From positions 3,286,001 to 3,350,000 of the forward strand of contig NC_013922.1 of NCBI RefSeq assembly GCF_000025625.1: a DNA stretch of 64,000 nucleotides, read 5' to 3'. Of the stretch, positions 42,273 through 51,848 are shown piece by piece. The notes beneath the pieces were generated by a model. The model was given only the letters and a program-made list of their open reading frames with translations, was not told the DNA's origin and searched no databases. Every line of letters starts with the position of its first letter. The first letter of the stretch is position 1. Origin of the DNA: Natrialba magadii ATCC 43099 (lineage in GTDB: Archaea > Halobacteriota > Halobacteria > Halobacteriales > Natrialbaceae). The translations under genes and the position numbers were made by a program.

Positions 42273-43178
42273 ATGCAAGCGCTGGTCATCGCGGCGCACG
42301 GATCGCACCTGAATCCGGATGCCTCGACCCCGACGTACGCCCACGCGGACACGATCCGCGAAACGGGCGCGTTCGACGAGGTCCGCGAGGCGTTCTGGAA
42401 GGAGGAACCGCACTTTCGCGAGGTGATCCGCACACTCGAGTCCGACGAGGTGTTCGTCGTCCCGCTGTTCATTAGCGAGGGCTACTTCACCGAGCAGGTC
42501 ATCCCGCGCGAACTCCGTCTCGACGACTGGGGCCCCGATAAGTGGGACTCCGATGGCACCAGTGCCTCCCAGGTCACCCTTGAGGCGACGGACGTCGGCA
42601 AGACGATTCACTACTGCGGACCGGTCGGCACGCACGACGCAATGACGGACGTGATCGTCCAGCGCGCCGAAAGCGTCACCGAGGATCCCGACGTGGGCGA
42701 GGGAGTCGGCCTGGCGGTCGTCGGCCACGGCACCGAGCGCAACGAGAATTCGGCGAAGGCCATCGAGTACCACACCGAGCGAATCCGCGAGATGGGCCGC
42801 TTCGACGAGTCCAAGGCGGTGTTCATGGACGAAGAGCCGGAAGTCGACGACGTGACGGACTTCTTCGAGAGCGAGGACATCGTCGTCGTCCCCCTCTTTA
42901 TCGCCGACGGCTACCACACACAGGAAGACATTCCCGAGGATATGGGCCTCACCGAGGATTACCGCCTTGGCTGGGACGTCCCCGCTGAAGTCGACGGTCA
43001 CCGCATCTGGTACGCCGGCGCAGTCGGCACCGAAGGCCTGATGGCCGACGTCCTCCTCGAGCGTGCCGCCGACGCAGGTGCGGAACTCGGCGATGCGATC
43101 AACCGCGTTCGTCAGATCACGAGCACAGCCAGCGGCGCTGACAGTGACGCTGAACGACACAGCCAGGCGGGTGACTGA
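42273..43178 (+). CDS. cbiX: sirohydrochlorin cobaltochelatase, long form
   Basis: Inserts Co2+ into sirohydrochlorin in the anaerobic cobalamin pathway. The 301-aa protein holds two CbiX halves: half 1 with ALVIAAHGSHLNPDAS and VFVVPLFISEGYFTE, half 2 with LAVVGHGTERNENS and IVVVPLFIADGYHTQEDIPE. The metal-binding His are in AAHGSH and VGHGTE. The gene fits long-form CbiX better than SirB/CbiK. It stops two bases before the ATG of the DR2241-type gene, a pairing I recall from other haloarchaea. Confidence 0.9.
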   Translation: MQALVIAAHGSHLNPDASTPTYAHADTIRETGAFDEVREAFWKEEPHFREVIRTLESDEVFVVPLFISEGYFTEQVIPRELRLDDWGPDKWDSDGTSASQVTLEATDVGKTIHYCGPVGTHDAMTDVIVQRAESVTEDPDVGEGVGLAVVGHGTERNENSAKAIEYHTERIREMGRFDESKAVFMDEEPEVDDVTDFFESEDIVVVPLFIADGYHTQEDIPEDMGLTEDYRLGWDVPAEVDGHRIWYAGAVGTEGLMADVLLERAADAGAELGDAINRVRQITSTASGADSDAERHSQAGD

Positions 43179-43180
43179 CG

Positions 43181-44524
43181 ATGGGGATCGGTGACGATGA
43201 CGAGTCGACAAGCGCCACACAGCGGCTGTTGGCGACGCTCACGGCTGCCGACGAGAGCGAGGCAGACACAGACCAGGACCACACCATCGCCTTCGACGGC
43301 CTCCAGATCACACGAGACGCAGACGACGAGTTCACACTCACGATCGACGCCGCTGACATCGCCCAATCCGGTCTGGATGCGGACGCACTCGAGTCCGTGC
43401 TCGCTGGCGACGAACTCGAGGGTGTCGCGGCGTACGTGACGAACTGGCACTACTGGCAGGAGACGGTCGGCGGCGAGGGAACTGCCCGGCGAGCGTTCCT
43501 GCGGTGGTGTGAGCACGCGTCGCGTTCGGTTTCGGGGAGTACTTCAGCTGGTGGTGATGCTAATGGTGATGCTGATGCTGATACTGGAGCCGGTGGTGAT
43601 GCTGATACTGGAGCCGGTGGTGATGCTAATGGTGATGCTGGTGACGGCGACGGGGCCAAAGCGGGAGACAAGCAAGAGCAGAACCAGGCACTCACCGTCC
43701 CGGATCGCTACGCCGCCCTGCAGGGCGGCATCGACCGCGAGTGGGGCCAGCTCTGTATCACCGCCCGCTTCGCGGACGTCGACCATCCCGACGGCGAGCG
43801 CGTCTATGACCTCTGGCACGTTGAGGACGCTGGAGCGGACGTTACCGAACTCACAGTGTACGACGACCCGCGCGCGGCACGCGAAATAGCCACCTACGAC
43901 GAGGGCGGTCGGTACCGTCCGCTAAAGACCGCGCCGACGCTCGAGACGGGCTGGGCCTTTACGGGTCTCTCGGGCGACGAACTCGTCGACGCCGTCGGCT
44001 TTTTCTACCCAGCGACGATCGCCAACTGGCATCGCGAGCGCGAGGGCAACCTGGACGTCGACCACTGGACCGAGACCGCAGACCGCCAGAGCGGCATCTA
44101 CGAGGTCGTCTCCGAACTCCCTCGCGAAGCCGTCGACTGGATGGCTGAAGCCTGCTGTGTCGACTCGCAGTGTCTCCGCCGACGAGAGTGGGAGTACGAA
44201 GACGGCGACGAACTCGACGCCGACGGCGGTGCCGGCCCGTTCCCCTGCCGGGAGCCGTGCTCGCTCGTCGTCGCTGCTGCGCGCAAGTGGGCCATCGCTG
44301 AATCGGAAGCCGAGCGGACGTACGAACTGGAGCTCACGCCAACCGAGCGCAACCAACTCGAGGAGCTAATCGACGCGGTTGCAGACGGCAAAACGGACGA
44401 GATCCGCGAGGCGGATGTCAACGACGGCGCGAACCGCTATCGCGCACGGTACCTGCGAGCGAAGCGGTTCTCTGACGAGGGTGGACTTGCGATGCGAGAG
44501 CAGTCACAGGCAGGGTCGGAATAA
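43181..44524 (+). CDS. DR2241-family Fe-S protein, CbiX partner
   Basis: A 447-aa protein starting MGIGDDDESTSATQRLLATL. The C-terminal third holds Cys residues likely to bind a 4Fe-4S cluster: EACCVDSQCLRRREWEYEDG, then FPCREPCSLVVAAARKW. The central part (RYAALQGGIDREWGQLCITA) begins the conserved DR2241 core. Between them and the N-terminal domain is a 35-residue Gly/Asp/Ala insert built from GGTGATGCT-like repeats. Immediate coupling to CbiX suggests a role in cobalt insertion or in a preceding redox step of corrin synthesis; the reaction is not known to me. Confidence 0.87.
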   Translation: MGIGDDDESTSATQRLLATLTAADESEADTDQDHTIAFDGLQITRDADDEFTLTIDAADIAQSGLDADALESVLAGDELEGVAAYVTNWHYWQETVGGEGTARRAFLRWCEHASRSVSGSTSAGGDANGDADADTGAGGDADTGAGGDANGDAGDGDGAKAGDKQEQNQALTVPDRYAALQGGIDREWGQLCITARFADVDHPDGERVYDLWHVEDAGADVTELTVYDDPRAAREIATYDEGGRYRPLKTAPTLETGWAFTGLSGDELVDAVGFFYPATIANWHREREGNLDVDHWTETADRQSGIYEVVSELPREAVDWMAEACCVDSQCLRRREWEYEDGDELDADGGAGPFPCREPCSLVVAAARKWAIAESEAERTYELELTPTERNQLEELIDAVADGKTDEIREADVNDGANRYRARYLRAKRFSDEGGLAMREQSQAGSE

Positions 44525-44554
44525 GGAGACAGAACGAGACTGGGACAGCCGCTT

Positions 44555-45343
44555 TCACCAGTACAACAATCCCAGTGCAACGACGACACCGACGAGCACG
44601 ATTCCGGTGCCGATAGTCGCGATGGGACCGCCGACTGCAGACGTAACCGCCACGGCGAGCGCGAGCGCGAAGAGTCCGAGCCCGACGACGGCGAGCGTTC
44701 CCGAATCGAGTCCGAGCGTCCGTGTCAGTTGGTCGGTGAGCGACAGTTCGTCGTCGTCTTCGGAGCGCGCCGGCGCAGCGAGCGACTCGTCGACGTCGAC
44801 GCCCGCCGGCGGCGGTGTCACCGTCACCGTGATCGAAACCGATTCGGATCCGTAGCCGGTGAGCAACTCGAGTTCGCCCCGAATTGGCTGGTTGAGTCCG
44901 TCGGCGGTGACGTCGATGGGGACCGGTGTTACGGCGTTGGGTTCGATGTAATAGTTAGGGGTCCGAAGCGAGGCAACGCGTGCGAGGGTATCGCCGAGTC
45001 GGCAGTGAACGTGTGCCGGCGAGTCCTGCCCGTGGAGTTCGATGACGAACGAGGAGTCCGTTTCAATCGCGTTGCGTTCGGGTGAGAGTGCGTCTTCTCG
45101 TTTGCGGTCTACGTGGACGGGGAGGGCTGTGGTCGTGGTCGTGGTCGTGGTGTTGGTGTTGGTGCTGGCGCTCGCACTCGCACTCGCACTCGAGGTAACT
45201 GTCGAACCGGCAGCCGTGGCACCCGTCGTTGCTGCACTGTCACCAACTCGCGAGTCGGTCGTCGCCTGCGTGTCACTGGCCGACGACTCGTTCTCGCGCG
45301 ACGGTGTGGACGATGTGGAAGGTGTGGATTCGGACCCAGTCAC
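44555..45343 (-). CDS. haloarchaeal membrane-anchored protein (DUF7524-like)
   Basis: About 262 aa from GTG 45343 (VTGSESTPSTSSTPSRENES); no ATG lies close. A Ser/Thr-rich low-complexity N-terminus (TNTNTTTTTTTT) leads to a beta-rich domain: LPVHVDRKREDALSPERNAI, VIELHGQDSPAHVHCRLGDT, YYIEPNAVTPVPIDVTADGL. Two C-terminal hydrophobic helices follow (LAVVGLGLFALALAVAVTSA and IATIGTGIVLVGVVVALGLL), so it is membrane-anchored at its end. I recall this arrangement as DUF7524. Function unknown; the start is uncertain. Confidence 0.72.
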   Translation of the reverse strand: MTGSESTPSTSSTPSRENESSASDTQATTDSRVGDSAATTGATAAGSTVTSSASASASASTNTNTTTTTTTTALPVHVDRKREDALSPERNAIETDSSFVIELHGQDSPAHVHCRLGDTLARVASLRTPNYYIEPNAVTPVPIDVTADGLNQPIRGELELLTGYGSESVSITVTVTPPPAGVDVDESLAAPARSEDDDELSLTDQLTRTLGLDSGTLAVVGLGLFALALAVAVTSAVGGPIATIGTGIVLVGVVVALGLLYW

Positions 45344-45435
45344 GGTACAGACACAGGTAGTGGTCTGGTGCCAGTTACAAGTAGCTTCCGTCGTTTTATG
45401 CGATCGCGCCGACGAACGTTCCGTTACCCCCGACC

Positions 45436-45651
45436 CTATGCAGGCGATCCCTCTCGCATATCTGGCGGGAGCAAGTTGGGAATGCCGTCCTCGATCGGGT
45501 AGCGCTCGCCACACTCGGCACAGACGAGCGTTCCGTCGACGACCTCGGCTGCGGCATCACCGTCAGCACTCTCATCGTACGTCGCGTCTTCGAGTTCCAG
45601 TTCGTGCTTGTCGAGCGGGCAGCGCAGGATATCAAGCAACGACTCCTTCAT
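45436..45651 (-). CDS. Trm112-family methyltransferase activator
   Basis: A 71-aa protein starting at the ATG at 45651 (MKESLLDILRCPLDKHELEL). Trm112 is a zinc-ribbon partner that activates SAM methyltransferases for tRNA, rRNA or release factor. Cys pattern: RCPLDKHELEL and LVCAECGERYPIEDGIPNLL. The IEDGIPNLLP ending is diagnostic. A Trm9-like methyltransferase that could be its partner lies at 57830-58657. Confidence 0.93.
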   Translation of the reverse strand: MKESLLDILRCPLDKHELELEDATYDESADGDAAAEVVDGTLVCAECGERYPIEDGIPNLLPPDMREGSPA

Positions 45652-45721
45652 ACTTGGAAGGCATATCGCAGACAGCAAAAGGCTTCGGGAACGGACGCCA
45701 CCACCGTTCCCGACCAGTGAA

Positions 45722-45730
45722 CATATATAC
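45722..45730 (+). promoter_or_regulatory. TATA-like element upstream of GAF-PAS kinase
   Basis: CATATATAC in a short AT-rich patch about 60-67 bases before the kinase ATG. It is the only clear TATA-like sequence in the 137 bases between Trm112 and the kinase, and is divergent between them. Confidence 0.4.
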
Positions 45731-45788
45731 GAAACTGTGCATCACAGTACCAATGCATTCGAGCACCGTTTTGAGGTGACTTCGACAG

Positions 45789-47495
45789 ATGACGTCTTCC
45801 TCTCTCGTCGATAGCGTCGCTGCACTCGGTCGCCTGGCATCCGAACTCGACGCACTCGATTCAGTCACGGAAGTCTACACGCACGCCATTCGAACGGCCG
45901 ACCACGTTCTCGAGTTCGATGCGGCGATAATCTGTACAGTCGAGAACGGCGTTTTTGAACCCCAGGCGATCCACACGACACGTCTCATCCCGGCAGCACC
46001 ACTCACAGCCGATGCCGGTATCGCCGGGAAAACCCACCAGGAGAACGAAACCTACGTCGTCGGTGATCTGACGACCCACACTGACGCCGAACCGGCAAGC
46101 GACGCGTTCCGATCCGTCCTCTCGATCCCGCTCGAAGACGGCGGTGTCGTGCAGTTCCATGCAACCGAACCGGACGCCTTCTCGGAGGCTGACCAACACC
46201 TCGGCGAGTTGTTCGTCGCGACGGTGACGAGCGCGCGAAATCGGGTCAGCTACGAGAGTGCACTCGAGACGGAACGTGATCAGTTCGCGGCGCTGTTCGA
46301 GAACGTTCCCGATGCGGCGCTGCAGTACCGTCTCGAGGACGGGCGGCAAGTCATCGACGCGGTTAACTCCGCGTTCATCCGCGTGTTCGGTTTCGACGCC
46401 GAGGATGTCGTTGGCGAACCACTCGTGGAACTGATCGAACCGGCGACGCACGACGGAGCTGACGGGGGATCAGACGGAATCACGAGACCGAGAAACGGCG
46501 GGGACAGGACGCTGCCACCGGCCCAGACACCGATCGAAGAGGGCACAGGAGTACCGACGGATCGGCCACGAACACAGCCACACCTCGCGGAAACGGAGTT
46601 ATCGGAACGGACCGACGTCGAAGTCGTTCGCGAAACCGCGGACGGACCGCGTCCGTTCTTACTCCGCAACATTCCGGTCGCAACGACCGACGGAACGACA
46701 CGTGGCTACCTGATCTACACTGACCTGACCGAACTGAAACTCCGCGAGCGGGAACTCGAACGCAAGAACGAGCGCCTCGATAAGTTCGCGAGCATCGTCA
46801 GCCACGATCTGCGAAACCCGCTCACAGTCGCCGATGGCTATCTCGATCTCGCACTCGAGGACGCCTCGGACGATATCCGGCCTGCACTCGAGGAGATACA
46901 GGACGCACACGGCCGGATGCAGCAGTTAATCGAGGACGTGTTGACGATGGCCAGAGGTGAAACGGTCGACAATCCCAGTTTGATCGACGTCGCCACAGTT
47001 GCCGAGGCTGCCTGGGACAACGTCGATACTGCCTCGGCATCGCTGGAGACGACGAGTTCGCTCCGGATCGAGGCCGATCGGACGCGGCTGTTACGGTTGC
47101 TCGAGAACCTCTTTCGGAACGCGGTTGAGCATGCAGGCACAGATGCGACCGTCCGTGTCACCAGCCTTGAGGATGGCTTTGCCGTCGAAGACGACGGGCC
47201 TGGGATTTCATCCGAGCGCCGTGACGCTATTTTCGAGTCCGGACACACCGACACGGCCGAAAACACTGGTCTTGGACTGGCGATCGTCGACCAAATTGCG
47301 ACCGAACACGGCTGGACGGTCGACGTAACGTCGGCTAGCACCGGCGTCTCGTCGGAGACGGAGCCCGGTGCACGCTTCGAATTTACTGGCTGTCGCCTCG
47401 GTGACGACACAGCCACAGTTACTGACCGCGAGCGTGACCGCACCCTCGACTGGGACAGAGAACTCGCCAGACACCAACTGGAGGGATGGCGATGA
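45789..47495 (+). CDS. GAF-PAS sensor histidine kinase
   Basis: A 568-aa soluble kinase. GAF at about residues 15-150 (LEFDAAIICTVENGVFEPQA, VLSIPLEDGGVVQFHATEP), PAS at about 165-315 split by an 80-residue low-complexity insert (QYRLEDGRQVIDAVNSAFIR), HisKA with the acceptor His in FASIVSHDLRNPLTVADGYL, HATPase with N-box LLENLFRNAVEHAG, G1 VEDDGPGISS and G2 NTGLGLAIVDQI. No membrane segment. The stop overlaps the start of the CHAT-like gene as ATGA (47492-47495), so both are made together, suggesting that kinase and CHAT-like protein work in one pathway. Confidence 0.92.
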   Translation: MTSSSLVDSVAALGRLASELDALDSVTEVYTHAIRTADHVLEFDAAIICTVENGVFEPQAIHTTRLIPAAPLTADAGIAGKTHQENETYVVGDLTTHTDAEPASDAFRSVLSIPLEDGGVVQFHATEPDAFSEADQHLGELFVATVTSARNRVSYESALETERDQFAALFENVPDAALQYRLEDGRQVIDAVNSAFIRVFGFDAEDVVGEPLVELIEPATHDGADGGSDGITRPRNGGDRTLPPAQTPIEEGTGVPTDRPRTQPHLAETELSERTDVEVVRETADGPRPFLLRNIPVATTDGTTRGYLIYTDLTELKLRERELERKNERLDKFASIVSHDLRNPLTVADGYLDLALEDASDDIRPALEEIQDAHGRMQQLIEDVLTMARGETVDNPSLIDVATVAEAAWDNVDTASASLETTSSLRIEADRTRLLRLLENLFRNAVEHAGTDATVRVTSLEDGFAVEDDGPGISSERRDAIFESGHTDTAENTGLGLAIVDQIATEHGWTVDVTSASTGVSSETEPGARFEFTGCRLGDDTATVTDRERDRTLDWDRELARHQLEGWR

Positions 47496-50062
47496 GGCGA
47501 ACGACGATCACCGATCCCGTGACGATTTCGGTGACCGGGACGACGCTGCAGGCCCGCGATATTGCCGGCAACACGAGCTCGTTCGGGCTGGTCGGGTGGG
47601 ACCAGCTTGAAGACCCCCACTCGTTCGACGAACCGATCGACGCGGTCACCGTCGGCCGCGTCTCCGAGATACGATACGACCTGTTGAACATGGTCGATAT
47701 ACAGCGCGTCGACGGCACGCTTCCGCAACCACAGTCCGAGTCCGGTAGCGACGAGGACGGCGGGGATAACGCTGTCGGGCCGACAGACACTCCCGACACG
47801 GAGAGTGCGGCCGAGCGCACAGCTGGCGACGAAGACGCCACCAACCCACGTCTCTCCGTCGAAGCCGGTGATCAGGAACTCACGCTCCCCGATGGCGCGT
47901 ACATCTGTCGATTCGATGCGAATCTGTTCGTCCGCCTCCGGTTCGATGCACCAGTAACGATCAAAAACCGGTCTCGCGGGCCGATGACCATTTCGTTCGA
48001 ACACCCCACACGCGTGACGTTCGGGTTCAAATCACCTGTCGACTACCCACGCGACGAGATCACGGTGGCACCGACACCGAACGGCGTCGCAACCGCTCTC
48101 TCGTATCTGTCGCGATCGATCGAGACCACGACAGCGGATCGCGTCCACCGAAACTATCGCGGCTACCCGCCGCTACTCGCAGTCGACGACAACGCGACTG
48201 AGACGATCGTTCCCGACTCGATCCGCGAAAACACACCGGAAACCGGACTCGAACTGGTTGTTCCGCCCGACCTGTCGACACTCTTTGTCGCCGCGCCGCT
48301 CGCGTACTACCTCGGTGCGCGAGTCCGGACGACAGAGCAGGTGGGACTCGAGTCGGACCGAGCGGGAGCGACAGCAGGTGCAGGTGCAGGTGTAGGTTCG
48401 GGTGCGGGAACAAAGAATATGGATGCAGGCGAAGCGAGAGACGACAGTTCCTGCGATAGCAACGGCAACGACAGTAACAGCAGCGACAACAGCGATAGCA
48501 ACGACAACAGCGCCAGCAACAGCACCATCACCCCCTACCTGCACGCACCCGCCATCGACTTCCACCACGAGTTCGCAAACGGCCCCGCGTTCGCAACAGC
48601 GGTTCGTGCCCTCCTGCAGCGGACGTTCTTCCTCGACTTGCTCGTCTCCTGGATTGAACCAACAGAACCGACAGTACTCGAGTCCGACGCGCTGACGGAC
48701 GCAGGCATCGACCTCTCGGACTGTCCCGAACAGTCGATTGCCGAGCGGGTGCAAACGTATCTCTCCCTCCCAGACGAGCCGATCGACGAGATTCTGCCCC
48801 AGTGGCCCTACCGGATGACTGTCGCGCCGACGGCGGCACACATCGACGTATTGCCGCACCTACTCTACGACCTGGCAGCGATCGAGACGCCGGCGGGATC
48901 GTGTTTTGAGGTTGAGGGCGATGGCGAGAGTGGGAGTGGGAGTGGGAGTGAGTGTGAGTGTGAGTGTGAGTGTGAGAACAAGGTAGTGGACAAGTCAACC
49001 GGCACGGCCAGCGACTCGAACACGGAGGATTCGAGGCGAATTGGGGAGCTACGGTCGTGGGATACTGAAGACGAGGCGGACACCCTCGACGATCCCCTCG
49101 CAATGCGCCGCCGGATTCACGGTGTCCTCGATGATGGGACGATTGCTGATGAGGCGGGCAAGCGCGCTGACGGCGACCCACTGACTCCTCACGCTCCTCG
49201 CTCTCAGGCAAACTGGTCGACGTTCATTGCGCATCCGAAGGCCTACGAGAATCGGCTTTCGGATCTCGAGCAGCAATCAGACGAGCGAACAGTAATCGTC
49301 GTCTTCGCAACCGAAAGCATCCCCGAATCGGCGCGCGAACAGATCGTCGATACCTACAGGCGTCGCTCCGATGCGGTCTCGCCGCGTGTCGAGCGAGTCG
49401 ACGATCCGACGCGAGTCGAACTCGCAGACGTGTTTACAGCTGGTGCTGATTTCCTCCACTATATCGGCGACTGTGACGACGATGGTGTCGGGTTCGCGTG
49501 TACAGACGGGACCCTGTCGCCGACGGCGCTTCCCGGAAACGAGGTTGGACTGTTCCAGCTTGACGCAGCGAACGCGGCCGGTGTTGCCCGGCGACTGATC
49601 GAGGTGGGGAGTATCGCTGGCGTCGCGGGCTACCGGACCCCAGCGTCTGAGCGCGACGTGTCGGTGACGACGACCATCGGTGAACTCCTGCTCTACGGGC
49701 AGAGCCTCGCGACGGCCCACACCTGTGCAACTGTCCAGACCGACGGCTCTGGCGGTGTCGTCGTCGGTGACGGGACACATCGCTTCGTGGCGAAATGGCA
49801 GCCCTCGGAGATTCAGTCGCTACAGGAGGCCGACGATGGGACGATTCGAGGGCTCTCCGTCCCGTTCCCGGTCGATCCCGTCGGAGCCCACTGGCGCGGC
49901 AATCGCCCCGAGAACAAGCGACTGATCCCGGCGACGATCACGCACGAAATCGCCCCGGAGGGACTCAGCGAGTACATTTCGAATACGGTCAGACCGATCT
50001 ACTACAACGGCGAGTTCTACTGGCCTGAAGAACAGAAGCAGTTGTTGTATCCGATGTCGTAG
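47492..50062 (+). CDS. large haloarchaeal protein with inactive CHAT (caspase-like) domain
   Basis: 856 aa from ATG 47492 (MRRTTITDPVTISVTGTTLQ); an ATG six bases earlier is possible. The N-terminal 280 residues are a conserved beta-rich haloarchaeal module (RLRFDAPVTIKNRSRGPMTI). Low-complexity inserts follow, one reading ECECECECECE. The C-terminal part is CHAT-like: ADFLHYIGDCDDDGVGFACT, TDGTLSPTALPGNEVGLFQL, DAANAAGVARRLIEVGSIAG. Active relatives, as I recall, read HYIGH and LLNACQS; here the catalytic His is Asp and the Cys is Ala, so it is a pseudo-protease. It is translationally coupled to the upstream histidine kinase. Confidence 0.75.
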   Translation: MRRTTITDPVTISVTGTTLQARDIAGNTSSFGLVGWDQLEDPHSFDEPIDAVTVGRVSEIRYDLLNMVDIQRVDGTLPQPQSESGSDEDGGDNAVGPTDTPDTESAAERTAGDEDATNPRLSVEAGDQELTLPDGAYICRFDANLFVRLRFDAPVTIKNRSRGPMTISFEHPTRVTFGFKSPVDYPRDEITVAPTPNGVATALSYLSRSIETTTADRVHRNYRGYPPLLAVDDNATETIVPDSIRENTPETGLELVVPPDLSTLFVAAPLAYYLGARVRTTEQVGLESDRAGATAGAGAGVGSGAGTKNMDAGEARDDSSCDSNGNDSNSSDNSDSNDNSASNSTITPYLHAPAIDFHHEFANGPAFATAVRALLQRTFFLDLLVSWIEPTEPTVLESDALTDAGIDLSDCPEQSIAERVQTYLSLPDEPIDEILPQWPYRMTVAPTAAHIDVLPHLLYDLAAIETPAGSCFEVEGDGESGSGSGSECECECECENKVVDKSTGTASDSNTEDSRRIGELRSWDTEDEADTLDDPLAMRRRIHGVLDDGTIADEAGKRADGDPLTPHAPRSQANWSTFIAHPKAYENRLSDLEQQSDERTVIVVFATESIPESAREQIVDTYRRRSDAVSPRVERVDDPTRVELADVFTAGADFLHYIGDCDDDGVGFACTDGTLSPTALPGNEVGLFQLDAANAAGVARRLIEVGSIAGVAGYRTPASERDVSVTTTIGELLLYGQSLATAHTCATVQTDGSGGVVVGDGTHRFVAKWQPSEIQSLQEADDGTIRGLSVPFPVDPVGAHWRGNRPENKRLIPATITHEIAPEGLSEYISNTVRPIYYNGEFYWPEEQKQLLYPMS

Positions 50063-50075
50063 CGCGTCGCTCGCG

Positions 50076-51461
50076 CTATGGCGCGTCTGTCGGCGTCTCG
50101 ACGACGACAGTCTCCTCGCGACCTGGACCCACGCCAACTGCATAGATCGGCGCGTCGAGTTCGTCGCTGATGTACTCGAGATACGTCCGTGCGTTCTCGG
50201 GGATTGCGTCGTACCCCTCCTCGGCGACGGCGGCCCAGTCGACGTCGTCCCAGCCGTCGAACGTCTTGAACGTCGCCTCGCAGCGACCCCACTCCTCGGT
50301 CGTCGGGGGCATTGCGAGCAGTTCCTCGCCGTCGAGTTCGTAGCTGTGGCCGATCTTCACTTCGTCCAGACCGGCAAGCACGTCGATGTGGTTGATTGCG
50401 AGGCCGGTGAAGCCGTTGACGCGCGCAGAGTGGCGCAACATTGGCATATCGAGCCAGCCGACGCGGCGCGGACGGCCGGTAACAGTCCCGTACTCGCCGC
50501 CCTCTTCGCGAATATACGTCGCAAGCTCCTCGTTCTCGCCGTCGCCCTGCTTGTCGTAGCCGGGCGTGTCGCCTTCGACGCCGCCGAGTTCGGTCGGCAA
50601 CGGGCCGCTCCCGACGCGCGTGAGATAGCCCTTGACGATACCGATGATCTCTCCCTCGGCGATGACGTTGGGGCTGAGCCCCGTACCGACAGCCGCACCG
50701 CCCGCAGTCGGGTTCGAGGACGTGACGTAGGGATAGTTCCCGTGGTCGATGTCGATGATGGTCCCCTGTGCTCCCTCGAACATGACAGTCTCGCCATCGG
50801 CCATCGCATCCGTGAGGAACGCGCTTGCGTTGACGGTCATGTTCTGTTCGGCGAGGCGCTCGCCGATCTCTCTAAACTCCTCGAAGAGCGCGTCGACGTC
50901 GAACGCGTCCGGATCGTCGAGGTCCGAGACATCGGCGCCGTAAACGTCCTCGATGAGCGCGCGCTTCTGTGGCACGACGTACTCGAGTCGGTCTCGGAGC
51001 ACGTCGGGGTCGAGTAGGTCGCCGATGCGGACGCCGCGGCGGCCGGCCTTGTCCTCGTAGGTTGGGCCGATGCCGCGACCGGTCGTGCCGACTTCCTGAT
51101 CGTCTTCGCTCTTGACGTCTTCCTCGATACCGTCGAGGACGCGGTGGAACGGCAGGATAACGTGGGCGCGCTCTGCGACCCGAACATCGGGATCGAGGCC
51201 TTTCTCCTGGAGCGCCTCGATTTCGTCGAACAGCGTCCGTGGGTTGATCACGCAGCCGTTGCCGAGAACGCCGATCTTCCCTCGGACGGCTCCCGAGGGG
51301 ACGAGCGATAGCTTGTACTTCTCGCCGTCGTGGACGACGGTGTGTCCGGCGTTGTCGCCGCCCTGGTAGCGGGCCACGACGTCAGCGGTGTCGCCGTAGA
51401 GGTCGACGACGCCGCCCTTGCCTTCGTCGCCGAGTTGAGCCCCGACGATTGTGACGGTCAT
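50076..51461 (-). CDS. purA: adenylosuccinate synthetase
   Basis: IMP + aspartate + GTP give adenylosuccinate, first step of AMP synthesis; cytoplasmic. 461 aa from the ATG at 51461 (MTVTIVGAQLGDEGKGGVVD), with the GTP-binding glycine loop GDEGKG at the start. Other family segments: QGGDNAGHTVVHDGEKYKLS, GTTGRGIGPTYEDKAGRRGV, VMFEGAQGTIIDIDHGNYPY-type (EGAQG) and TGRPRRVGWLDMPMLRHS. A small halophilic insert is present near residue 340. It converges with the CHAT-like gene, 13 bases apart. The 387 bases upstream (51462-51848) hold promoters but no gene I accept. Confidence 0.97.
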   Translation of the reverse strand: MTVTIVGAQLGDEGKGGVVDLYGDTADVVARYQGGDNAGHTVVHDGEKYKLSLVPSGAVRGKIGVLGNGCVINPRTLFDEIEALQEKGLDPDVRVAERAHVILPFHRVLDGIEEDVKSEDDQEVGTTGRGIGPTYEDKAGRRGVRIGDLLDPDVLRDRLEYVVPQKRALIEDVYGADVSDLDDPDAFDVDALFEEFREIGERLAEQNMTVNASAFLTDAMADGETVMFEGAQGTIIDIDHGNYPYVTSSNPTAGGAAVGTGLSPNVIAEGEIIGIVKGYLTRVGSGPLPTELGGVEGDTPGYDKQGDGENEELATYIREEGGEYGTVTGRPRRVGWLDMPMLRHSARVNGFTGLAINHIDVLAGLDEVKIGHSYELDGEELLAMPPTTEEWGRCEATFKTFDGWDDVDWAAVAEEGYDAIPENARTYLEYISDELDAPIYAVGVGPGREETVVVETPTDAP

Positions 51462-51812
51462 AACAGCGGCGGATTCTTGCCGGTCCGATAAACAGATTAC
51501 GGTATCACTGGGGGTATCTGCCCGGGAGGGGCAGCAATATATCCACCTTCGTGCACACATCCTGTGAAGGCGCGAACAGGAATGCACGTGTTCGTTCGGT
51601 GAACACCGTCAGCGAGAACCGCGCGTTGGGCCTCACAGAAACACGTGAGTGACAGCGCCGGTATAACTGAACGAACAGTTTCGGGTCGTAGACCACCATG
51701 AGACGGCGAATATCATCATCATCGTTCATCGTATAGACACGCAAGCGGAAGCGTTAACTACTGGCAAAAACGAGCATCGGGTTGAGAGTGGTCGTCTCAA
51801 TCTCGGAGAGTA

Positions 51813-51823
51813 ACTTTTAAAGG
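51813..51823 (+). promoter_or_regulatory. TATA box of the winged-helix gene
   Basis: ACTTTTAAAGG is centred about 31 bases before the ATG at 51849, predicting a transcript starting within a few bases of the start codon (near-leaderless), as is common in haloarchaea. Confidence 0.55.
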
Positions 51824-51848
51824 GTACAAAGACAAGTTAACAAATGCC

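Noticed and set aside
51505-51729. Minus-strand ORF starting MNDDDDIRRLMVVYDPKLFV upstream of purA
   Set aside because: After the first residues it is Arg/Cys/Phe-rich and not acidic, unlike haloarchaeal proteins, and it overlaps the expected purA promoter region.
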